Of a stretch of 21,767 bases of DNA, positions 7,060 through 14,450 are shown one piece after another. This DNA is from Cloacimonetes bacterium UBA6081 (GTDB lineage Bacteria; Cloacimonadota; Cloacimonadia; Cloacimonadales; Cloacimonadaceae). Below the pieces are notes generated by a model, which saw nothing but the letters and a program-made list of their open reading frames with translations, did not search any database and was not told the origin of the DNA. A program made the translations under genes and the position numbers. How positions within the stretch are numbered: the first letter of the stretch is position 1; every line of letters starts with the position of its first letter. The stretch covers positions 77,109 through 98,875 of the forward strand of contig DIXL01000034.1 of assembly GCA_002428685.1 (NCBI GenBank). The letters are read 5' to 3'.

Positions 7060-8769
7060 ATGAAACACAGGATCAACCTTCTGGTTGCCCTGAGCATACT
7101 TGTAGTTTTGGTTTTTTTATTTGGCATCAGTTCTTGTGATAAGGACAAGCCCACTAATGTAACCGAGCAGACAGGCACTGTAGCTGGCACAGTAAGCTCA
7201 TCTGCAAAAACGTTTCTTCCGGGAGTAACTGTATCTATCGGCAATAAAACCACGGTTACTGATTCAAACGGGAATTTTTCCATAAATGGTATCGCAGTAG
7301 GTGCTAATGTCATGGTCAATTTCGAAAAAGTGGATTACGTCCATACTCAAAAAGTAGTTACAGTGCAAAATGGCAGAACAACTTACACCTCCTGCACACT
7401 TTTCCCTGCGAGTTATACTACTTTTAGTGCCTCAATGGCACAATCAATTTACGATTCCGGAGCTCTGATTGACCTCCCTGCCAATGCTTTTGAAACTCCT
7501 TCTGGAGTAGCATTTACTGGCACAGTATTGGCAGAGCTGAAGTATTTTGATCCCTCAAATGCGGATTGCCTGAATGCCTTCCCTGGCAACTTCAGCGGAG
7601 TGCAAACCGATGGCACAGAAGTAATGTTCGAGTCCTTCGGATTCATTAGCGCATCATTCTACGATGCGAGCTATACTACCACAGAATTACAGCTGTCCAG
7701 CGGAAAAACTGCCCAAATCACCTATCAGATACCACCGTCTTTACTGTCCAACGCACCAGCAACAATACCCATGTGGTATTATAATGAAACCACCGGAAAA
7801 TGGATGGAAGAAGGCTCTGCAAACCTTGTTGGTAATCACTACGTGGGTTCTGTGTCGCATTTCTCATATTGGAATTTTGATCACCCCATTCAGATCAGTG
7901 ACCAATCCACCTTAACAGGGAAAGTGGTGATGGATGATGCAAATAATACGCCAGTCCCTAATGCGCAAGTGGTAGCAAACGGCTTGAATTACAGTGGCTA
8001 TACCAGAGCCTTTTCTGATGCTTCCGGCATTTTTGAGCTTACCGTAAAGGCAAGCTCTCAAGTTCAGGTGCAAGCTTTTCAGGGTGTTAATAGCTGTAAC
8101 CCAACAGGTGTAATTGCTACGCCTGCCGGAGGCGGAACAGCAGATATAGGCGAGTTGGAAATGAACAATTATAGCTTCACCATAACCGGGAACTTGGTTA
8201 ACTCTGCCATGTCACCATACGCAAACGCAAACGGAATGATATATGATCCAAATCCCACAACCAATGAAGAGCTTCATGCCTGGGTTTACACAGATTCTGC
8301 AGGTAGTTTTTCCGTGCAAGCCTCAAATACGTCAACCGGTTCTCAAACAAACGCGTTGGTAAGGTTATATTATGATAACGCTTATGTATTTTCATCCCAA
8401 TTTACGTTGACAATTCCCCAGCCAGGTGAAGTGGTTAATCTTGGGACAGTAATCATGCATCCGGCTGCACACCTGACCGGTAGAGCAAAAGACAACAACG
8501 GAACATGGCTGGTAAATCAAGGCATAACTTTCAATAAAAATGGACTATTCACCGAAGGGGCTATGATGCCTACTGTTACCGATGCCCTTGGCTACTTCGA
8601 TCTGGAAGGACCTGCTAACGTGGTTATCACTGACATGATAGGAACAGCCTGGTTACAGAGTGTTGATTATGTAACCCCAATGATGAATCTTGGCTTCCCA
8701 AGCTCGGGACAAACCTCTGACTTAGGAGTTATTACTCTGTCTCCAGCTCCAGGAAAAAAGAAAAAATAA
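7060..8769 (+). CDS. Lipoprotein with repeated carboxypeptidase-regulatory-like beta domains
   Basis: A 569-residue predicted surface or periplasmic lipoprotein of unknown function. The start is ATG 7060, with GGAGG at 7051-7055. It gives a basic n-region (MKHR), a hydrophobic core and the lipobox ISSC with C26 as the lipidated cysteine. The first beta-sandwich domain (about 35-105) is of the CarboxypepD_reg/Ig type (GTVAGTVSS... TVTDSNGNFSINGI). The middle (about 115-275) has no family I recognise. More domains of the same kind follow at about 285-365 (LTGKVVMDD... SDASGIFELTV), about 370-460 and about 465-560 (LTGRAKDNN... VTDALGYFDLEG). The C-terminus is lysine-rich. It is convergent with potC. 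Such proteins often bind or display at the cell surface, but no ligand can be named. Confidence 0.8.
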   Translation: MKHRINLLVALSILVVLVFLFGISSCDKDKPTNVTEQTGTVAGTVSSSAKTFLPGVTVSIGNKTTVTDSNGNFSINGIAVGANVMVNFEKVDYVHTQKVVTVQNGRTTYTSCTLFPASYTTFSASMAQSIYDSGALIDLPANAFETPSGVAFTGTVLAELKYFDPSNADCLNAFPGNFSGVQTDGTEVMFESFGFISASFYDASYTTTELQLSSGKTAQITYQIPPSLLSNAPATIPMWYYNETTGKWMEEGSANLVGNHYVGSVSHFSYWNFDHPIQISDQSTLTGKVVMDDANNTPVPNAQVVANGLNYSGYTRAFSDASGIFELTVKASSQVQVQAFQGVNSCNPTGVIATPAGGGTADIGELEMNNYSFTITGNLVNSAMSPYANANGMIYDPNPTTNEELHAWVYTDSAGSFSVQASNTSTGSQTNALVRLYYDNAYVFSSQFTLTIPQPGEVVNLGTVIMHPAAHLTGRAKDNNGTWLVNQGITFNKNGLFTEGAMMPTVTDALGYFDLEGPANVVITDMIGTAWLQSVDYVTPMMNLGFPSSGQTSDLGVITLSPAPGKKKK

Positions 8770-8868
8770 CCTCAGAAAGATTGTTGCACATAGGCAAAAC
8801 AGGAAAGCCATTTTCGCCCTTTGGATAAGCCTTTGTGGGCACTTTTGCAACAGGAATGATAAATGGGG

Positions 8869-9669
8869 TTAAATTGTCGAAATCAGGATTTTTCTTAAGC
8901 GTTTGGTTATTACAACAAGGAAAAGCGTAAAGCCGATCATGAGGGTGGAAAGGGAATTTATGGTGGTGATTGTCCCCCTGCGGATGGTGCCTTCCACATA
9001 GATTGGCAGTGTATCAAAGCCCCTGCCGGAGGTAAAAAAGGTGATGATGAAGTCATCAATGGACAGGGTAAAGGCCAAAAGTGCTGCTGCTATAATCCCA
9101 GGCAGCATCAGGGGGAATTTAATTTTCCAAAAGATGTATGCTGGTCGTGCACCCAAATCCATGGCTGCTTCCACCAGAGAATAGTTAAACCCCTCCAAGC
9201 GGCTTTGAATCACAATCACCGTATAGGAAATGCAGAATGTGATATGGGCAATTAATACGGTAAACATACCTGTATTCACGCGGGTAAAATTGAAGAGCAA
9301 AGCCAGTGAGACGCCCATCAAAATATCGGGAATAACCAGCGGAACATAGATGAGGGCACTCATCAGCTTCCGGCCGCTGAACTTTTTGTTCTCCATCCCC
9401 AAGGCAGTAAGCACTCCCAAAACAGTGGAGATAAAAGTTGATAAACCCGCGATCACCATCGTATTGCGAAAGGCTTCTTTAATTGTATCGTTTTCAAATA
9501 ATTGAAAATAGTATTTTAGGGTAAAGCCCCTCCAACCGGTAATTATCTTGGCATTATTGAAACTGAAGATGATTAAAATCAAGATGGGTATATACAGGAA
9601 CACCATCACCAAACTGAAAGCCGTGAGGTTCATCCCCTGGTAAAATCGAGAGATATTTAACCGCTTCAT
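8869..9669 (-). CDS. potC: Spermidine/putrescine-type ABC transporter permease PotC
   Basis: A 266-residue inner-membrane permease of the PotC type (BPD_transp_1). It has a long N-terminal transmembrane helix (AFSLVMVFLYIPILILIIF), further hydrophobic segments, and the EAA-loop motif AAMDLGARPAYIFWKIKFPLMLPG through which it docks on the PotA ATPase. The open frame reaches 9774, but the first 35 codons overlap potB and are not PotC-like. ATG 9669, which overlaps the potB stop as ATGA and follows AGAAGG, is the supported start. It is the last gene of potABC. No potD substrate-binding protein follows; the next gene is convergent. Confidence 0.92.
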   Translation of the reverse strand: MKRLNISRFYQGMNLTAFSLVMVFLYIPILILIIFSFNNAKIITGWRGFTLKYYFQLFENDTIKEAFRNTMVIAGLSTFISTVLGVLTALGMENKKFSGRKLMSALIYVPLVIPDILMGVSLALLFNFTRVNTGMFTVLIAHITFCISYTVIVIQSRLEGFNYSLVEAAMDLGARPAYIFWKIKFPLMLPGIIAAALLAFTLSIDDFIITFFTSGRGFDTLPIYVEGTIRRGTITTINSLSTLMIGFTLFLVVITKRLRKILISTI

Positions 9670-10571
9670 ACCCTTCTGAGCTTTTTGCTGCGTTTGTATA
9701 GGGCAAACAAAGCCACTAATAGAATTGCCACAAAGACTAATAGGGTTAAGGACAAAGCGGAAGCCATAGGCCAATTGCGCGGTATATTCTTGATTTTATA
9801 GGTAATTACCTGCCCCAAATATAGCGATCGCTGGTTGCCTACCAACTGAGGGATTAAATATGCTCCCAGCGCAGGAATAAAAACCAGGAGTGAACCCGCA
9901 AAAATCCCCTCGGCTGCCAAAGGTAAAGTGATACGAAAGAAAGCCTTGATTTCGTTTGCTCCCAAATCCATAGCAGCGTGTAACAGGGTAAAATCCAGCT
10001 TCTCCAGAACACTATAGAGGGGAAGAATCATGTAGGGCAAATACACATATACCATTACCAATAAAACGGCAAGATCGGTGCGCATGATTTCCAGCGGTTG
10101 ATTTATCAGCCCACTGCGCATCAGTAAATCGTTCAGCACACCATTGTAGGACAAAAATATACGCCAGGAAAAAATACGGATAATCAGGTTTGTCCAGAAA
10201 GGGATGATGATAAACACCAACAGCGTGTTTTTAACCTTATCCTTTGCCCTGGCAATATAATAGGCAACCGGAAAACCGAGCAAAATACAAAGCAGGGTGG
10301 TTAGGGCAGCCAAACGGAAAGACTGAAAAAAAGTGCTTAAGTATTGCAGGTTCAAAGCCTGACGATAGGCCTCCAACGAAAACTCGAACTGGACATCATA
10401 GATATCTGGGGTAAGAAAGCTGTAGATAACAACTATAAAATAGGGCACTAAGAAAAACAATATTAACCATATCAGTGCTGGTGCGGTTAACAACCAGGAC
10501 ATCAGGTTGCGACGGCTTTGTGTTTTTTGTGCCCCAGCGTTCAAGGTTTGATTATAATTCCCGTTTCTCAT
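9666..10571 (-). CDS. potB: Spermidine/putrescine-type ABC transporter permease PotB
   Basis: A 301-residue inner-membrane permease that pairs with PotC to form the channel of a polyamine-type importer. It has an N-terminal transmembrane helix (LLTAPALIWLILFFLVPYFIVVIYSF), several further hydrophobic segments, and the EAA-loop AAMDLGANEIKAFFRITLPL about 100 residues before the C-terminus. The ATG at 10571 overlaps the potA stop by 4 nt (ATGA), and its own stop overlaps potC the same way. The C-terminus is basic (YKRSKKLRRV). The family also includes importers for related cationic or organic solutes, so spermidine/putrescine is the default, not a proven, substrate. Confidence 0.92.
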   Translation of the reverse strand: MRNGNYNQTLNAGAQKTQSRRNLMSWLLTAPALIWLILFFLVPYFIVVIYSFLTPDIYDVQFEFSLEAYRQALNLQYLSTFFQSFRLAALTTLLCILLGFPVAYYIARAKDKVKNTLLVFIIIPFWTNLIIRIFSWRIFLSYNGVLNDLLMRSGLINQPLEIMRTDLAVLLVMVYVYLPYMILPLYSVLEKLDFTLLHAAMDLGANEIKAFFRITLPLAAEGIFAGSLLVFIPALGAYLIPQLVGNQRSLYLGQVITYKIKNIPRNWPMASALSLTLLVFVAILLVALFALYKRSKKLRRV

Positions 10572-11755
10572 GCCTGATAAGGACGCTTTGAAGAACGTTG
10601 GTAATGGTTCACCCCACCATCTGCAAGTTCGTTGAACGAAAGCACATTTTCGGGAATCTGATTGATCAGCCAGCTATCCGTGTCGTGCCAAAACAACCAA
10701 ACCGGTTCATCCCAATCAAGGGCTTTATCGTCAAAATACACACGTTTATGCTGGCTGAAAACTCTGAACTTCAAAGCCCCCACTCTTACGATGTATTGCG
10801 TATGCGAACCTAAATACAGAATGTCCTCAATTGTGCCTTTCAGCACGTTTATATCGTCCTGATAGCGCGGTTTACTGCGGGAAATGGCGATTTTTTCTGG
10901 ACGCAAAGACAGAGTCAACTCTTGACCCAAGTAGGGAGGAAAATTAAAGGTGCTATCAAGTTCCAAGCTGTTACCGGCTCCATCCGGACACTTTAACTGC
11001 ACATAGTTTTCTTCAATCCCAATCACTTCACCGGTGATTAAATTGGTTTCGCCGATAAAGTATGCAGAAAAGATGCTGGCAGGACGTTCATAAATGTCAT
11101 CAGGAGGCCCAGATTGAACTATTTTACCATGATTCATCACAGCTACTCTGTCCGATATACTCATTGCCTCGCCCTGATCGTGCGTAACATAGATAAAGGT
11201 GATCCCCACAGCATCGTGGATGTTCATCAGCTCAATCAACATATGTTGGCGCAGCTTTAAATCCAAGGCTGCCAGCGGTTCGTCCAGCAGCAAAACCTTT
11301 GGTTGGTTAATCAGCGCACGTACGATGGCAATGCGTTGTTTTTGTCCTCCAGAAATTTGATCGGGGTATTTATTGGCCTGATCCTCCATCTTTACCAATG
11401 AAAGCATTTCTTTCACCCGCTCGATAATTTGCAGTTTTGGGGTTTTGCGGATGCGAAGTCCGAATGCAACGTTATCAAACACCGTCATGTGAGGAAACAG
11501 GGAATAATTTTGAAAGATGGTATTCACCTGCCGTTTATAGGGTGGAAGATCAGTTATGTCGGTATTGCCAATCAGGATTTTGCCTTTAGCGGGAATTTCA
11601 AAGCCGGCAATCATGCGAAGCAGCGTAGTTTTTCCGCATCCGCTTGGCCCCAAAAAGGAAAACAACTCACCGCTGTTGATGCTCAGGCTTACATCGTCCA
11701 CGGCCAGAAAGCCATCAAAATCCTTTGTTAAATTCTCAATGCGGATTTCTTCCAA
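10568..11755 (-). CDS. potA: Spermidine/putrescine-type ABC transporter ATPase PotA
   Basis: A 395-residue cytoplasmic ATPase that powers PotBC. It carries Walker A GPSGCGKT (36-43), a Q-loop (IFQNYSLFP), the signature SGGQKQR (135-141), Walker B LLLDEP (155-160), an H-loop (YVTHDQ) and a C-terminal TOBE-like regulatory region (about 235-360). The start appears to be TTG 11755 (MEEIRIENL). The only ribosome binding site is AGGAGA about 11 nt upstream, and it overlaps the TAG stop of the carboxypeptidase gene. Translation of potA is therefore probably coupled to the carboxypeptidase, 15 nt upstream. Confidence 0.93.
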   Translation of the reverse strand: MEEIRIENLTKDFDGFLAVDDVSLSINSGELFSFLGPSGCGKTTLLRMIAGFEIPAKGKILIGNTDITDLPPYKRQVNTIFQNYSLFPHMTVFDNVAFGLRIRKTPKLQIIERVKEMLSLVKMEDQANKYPDQISGGQKQRIAIVRALINQPKVLLLDEPLAALDLKLRQHMLIELMNIHDAVGITFIYVTHDQGEAMSISDRVAVMNHGKIVQSGPPDDIYERPASIFSAYFIGETNLITGEVIGIEENYVQLKCPDGAGNSLELDSTFNFPPYLGQELTLSLRPEKIAISRSKPRYQDDINVLKGTIEDILYLGSHTQYIVRVGALKFRVFSQHKRVYFDDKALDWDEPVWLFWHDTDSWLINQIPENVLSFNELADGGVNHYQRSSKRPYQA

Positions 11756-11770
11756 GATTGCCGATGTCTC

Positions 11771-14266
11771 CTATTTTATCAGTATCGCTTTTATCGTTTT
11801 CAGAATATTGTTATCCTGAGATAACCTGGCGAAATAGATACCGCTGGCACAGGCTTTGCCGTTGTTATCGAGGCTATCCCATTGAATAGTGGTGTTTCCA
11901 GGAGCGAGACTATCGTGGTAAAGCTCTTTTACCAATTGGCCTTTCAGATTGTAAACGGTTAGTCGAAGGGGGTGCTCGCTTTTCGCTGATGCTGAAACAT
12001 CAAAAGTTATGCTTTGGGAAAATGGATTGGGATATCTGGTAAGACTATAAGCTGGGACAGGCATTAATTCATCTTCGCCATTTACCGAATTTGAGCTTGT
12101 AAATACTTTAAAATCATCTATATAAATGCCATCGGCATTACCGCTGCCTGTGCTGCCCATTTTGAAGCGCAGATAAACATTACAACCTAACAAATGGTTC
12201 AGACTGTAGGAATGCAATTGCCAATCCGAAATCCCTACAAAGTGATCCAGATATCGCCACTGCGTTCCATTTGTGGAATACATCAGGGAACAATAATCGC
12301 CATCCAGATTGATATTATGCTTGGCATAGAATTGCAGATTTGCATTCAGAACCCCTTGCAGGTTAATTGGTTGAAGTAGCTTGCAGGTGCTATTGGTATT
12401 GCTGCTATAGTTCCCGGAAGGACTGTCGCTAAGGCTGAAGGCACCGCTGTTAAAGATGCTGTTGCTTCTTCCCCACGAACCCGATGTTTGCCAAGCGCTC
12501 AGCTCTGTTTCAAAGTCCTCTGTAACAGCAGTGGCAGCACCAAGAGTGATGGTAATATTGGGGCCAACAACGCTTAGCGTGCGTTCCAGAACTTCATAAC
12601 CAGGGCATTCCAATCTTATCCTATATGTCCCGGGAGAAAAGTTGGAAATCAAGATCTGCTCGTTTGCCGCAGGACTAAAGGGTGCAAACTCCAAATCTAC
12701 AAAATATAGCTGCACATCTGTAATGGGTGTCCCCATAGAGTTTACAATGCTGATGGATAAGTCTATGGGCTCACAAGGTAGCAGTGCAATATCAAAAACT
12801 GTGGGAGCATCATCAATTATGGACACATTCAATTCCACCGTTTCATAGCCCCAACGCATAAATTTTGCCTGGTAATTTCCAACTGGTAAAAAGCGATAAT
12901 AACTGCCATAAGTTTCATCTGAAATATATACGGAGGTCTTTAAAGGATTGTCATCAATGCCAGTTACATGAATCTGCACGGCCAGCGGCAAACCTGTAAA
13001 CGCATCTGTAACATGCCCCTTCAGAATTTTGGTGTTCATCCGGGTAAGCAAAAGCTTGGCAGCAGAGAGGTTATTTTGCACAATCGTAGGAACATCAGCA
13101 GCAGGAGGAATAAATTGTGCAGCCATCTCTATTGTGTAAGCAAAGGTTCCTTTGGTTCCATAAGCCCAATCATCAGAACTACCGCTTACAGGATACAGCG
13201 AATAGGACGGCATGGGAGTGTAATTACTACCACTGACCCCAGGTATAGAAGCAGCCATGGCATTTGCCAAAGCCTGTAGCTCCACAGCGTCGGGAGAGAT
13301 GATATCATACATATAGCCAAAGGGATATAGCACATACTGTCCATAAGTGTGATAACTGATACCTGCAAGGAAGTTTTGGGATTCCAACAAAGTTCTAAAT
13401 GCCTGAGTTTCTAATTCGGAAAACGGTTCTGCACCGTGAAAAGTAGGTGCTTCCTGATAATCAGTGGCACTTATGTATCCCCATTCGTATCCATAGTTAC
13501 GGTTCAGGTCTGTGCCATCCGGGCCACCATCACTGCCCCCCATATCTATGACGTGATTGTTATTATTGTCTATCAGGTTTTTGCGCCACCACACATTGGT
13601 TTGGTTTATTACAATTTTATGCCCATCGGGATTTAGCAGCGGGACAAACCAGATTTGGCTGTTATCCACAATATTGGTAATTTCCGGGTCGGTGCCATAG
13701 CCATCCAACAGGTGGTTCAGAATCCCCATCACGGTTTCCAGGCTGACGGGCTCACGCGCATGATGCTCACCCACGAAATAAAAGTATGGCTCATCCTCAT
13801 TTATGGTAACGTTGTCAGAAAGCTTCACCGCCCACAATTGATGGTCAAAATTCTGATAAGCACTATAACCTTGAGCGTTATAGGCAGAGCCCCAACTGTT
13901 ACCAATTGATTCCACACTTACCAGGTTTGGATACGCAGCCTGCAATTGCATCAGTTCTGTAAGCATATCAGAATAATTGCGATAACCTGGGATGTCTTTG
14001 CTGTCTGAACGTAGGTTTTGCTTTAATTGAGCCTCAGTCTGGGTTACATGAAGCGAGGGAAATTCTGTTTTTAAGGCTTGGAAGCTATTGTTATTAAGCA
14101 GCAAATCAAGGTATAAACCGGGATGATAACTGCAAATATCGTAATCTTCCAAACTGAAACGGGTAAAATCCGCTGGGGAAGGATTTTCGATTCTGGCGAC
14201 AAAACGTTCAGCTGTTAAGCTTACAAACATAAAACAAAGGATTAATAACAGGATAAGATGTTTCAC
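11771..14266 (-). CDS. Secreted M14 zinc carboxypeptidase with C-terminal sorting domain
   Basis: An 831-residue exported metallocarboxypeptidase. A signal peptide (about 1-19, ending SLTA) and a prosegment precede the M14 domain (about 90-410). Zinc ligands are H169 and E172 in GEHHARE, and H306 in SYHTY. Substrate-binding residues are N255-R256 in DLNRNY and Y358, and the catalytic base is E380 in YTIEMA. D365 sits at the position of residue 255 of pancreatic carboxypeptidases, where Asp favours C-terminal Arg/Lys. Two carboxypeptidase-regulatory-like domains (about 415-580), a jelly-roll domain (about 585-735) and a YPNPF-type sorting domain (about 745-831) follow. The GTG start has AAGGAG upstream. 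It is closely followed by potA and preceded by a hairpin. Confidence 0.93.
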   Translation of the reverse strand: MKHLILLLILCFMFVSLTAERFVARIENPSPADFTRFSLEDYDICSYHPGLYLDLLLNNNSFQALKTEFPSLHVTQTEAQLKQNLRSDSKDIPGYRNYSDMLTELMQLQAAYPNLVSVESIGNSWGSAYNAQGYSAYQNFDHQLWAVKLSDNVTINEDEPYFYFVGEHHAREPVSLETVMGILNHLLDGYGTDPEITNIVDNSQIWFVPLLNPDGHKIVINQTNVWWRKNLIDNNNNHVIDMGGSDGGPDGTDLNRNYGYEWGYISATDYQEAPTFHGAEPFSELETQAFRTLLESQNFLAGISYHTYGQYVLYPFGYMYDIISPDAVELQALANAMAASIPGVSGSNYTPMPSYSLYPVSGSSDDWAYGTKGTFAYTIEMAAQFIPPAADVPTIVQNNLSAAKLLLTRMNTKILKGHVTDAFTGLPLAVQIHVTGIDDNPLKTSVYISDETYGSYYRFLPVGNYQAKFMRWGYETVELNVSIIDDAPTVFDIALLPCEPIDLSISIVNSMGTPITDVQLYFVDLEFAPFSPAANEQILISNFSPGTYRIRLECPGYEVLERTLSVVGPNITITLGAATAVTEDFETELSAWQTSGSWGRSNSIFNSGAFSLSDSPSGNYSSNTNSTCKLLQPINLQGVLNANLQFYAKHNINLDGDYCSLMYSTNGTQWRYLDHFVGISDWQLHSYSLNHLLGCNVYLRFKMGSTGSGNADGIYIDDFKVFTSSNSVNGEDELMPVPAYSLTRYPNPFSQSITFDVSASAKSEHPLRLTVYNLKGQLVKELYHDSLAPGNTTIQWDSLDNNGKACASGIYFARLSQDNNILKTIKAILIK

Positions 14267-14289
14267 TTCGGACTCCTTTAATTACGAGT

Positions 14290-14329
14290 AAAAAAATACA
14301 GTGGGGAATGCCGGGCGGCATCCCCACTG
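14290..14329 (-). terminator. Rho-independent-type hairpin, possible attenuator before the carboxypeptidase gene
   Basis: On the minus strand, CAGTGGGG-ATGCC pairs with GGCATTCCCCACTG (plus-strand arms 14299-14312 and 14317-14329, loop GGGC, one bulged base). A run of seven T (plus-strand A, 14290-14296) follows directly. This is a textbook intrinsic terminator for the deiminase transcript. Only about 23 nt separate the T run from the carboxypeptidase GTG, too few for a separate promoter, so the carboxypeptidase must be transcribed through it. A leader attenuator is therefore possible. GAATGCC on the minus strand (plus 14337-14343) could pair with GGCATTC of the 3' arm as an alternative fold. 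Confidence 0.75.
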
Positions 14330-14369
14330 CTCGGAGGGCATTCTATGTAGGGTCTGTAGGCTGAGTTCA

Positions 14370-14397
14370 TAGTTACAAACCCTGTGTTTCTTGTCAA
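14370..14397 (-). promoter_or_regulatory. Possible promoter of the carboxypeptidase-potABC transcript
   Basis: On the minus strand a perfect TTGACA (14392-14397) lies between the deiminase stop and the hairpin. At a 16-bp spacing the -10 position reads TAACTA, a poor match; TATGAA lies further down at a 20-bp spacing. If it is used, the transcript would carry the 14290-14329 hairpin in its leader. Confidence 0.3.
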
Positions 14398-14450
14398 GCA
14401 CAAAATGCAGTTTTTTTAGATATTTCTTGTGGACGCACATCAACATAAGG

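Noticed and set aside
8782..8852. Inverted repeat TGTTGCA...TGCAACA between the convergent lipoprotein and potC genes
   Set aside because: The arms are only 7 bp, about 57 bp apart, and there is no T run, so it is not a convincing terminator.
9670..9774. N-terminal extension of potC
   Set aside because: It overlaps potB and reads unlike a permease; ATG 9669 in an ATGA junction is a standard coupled start.
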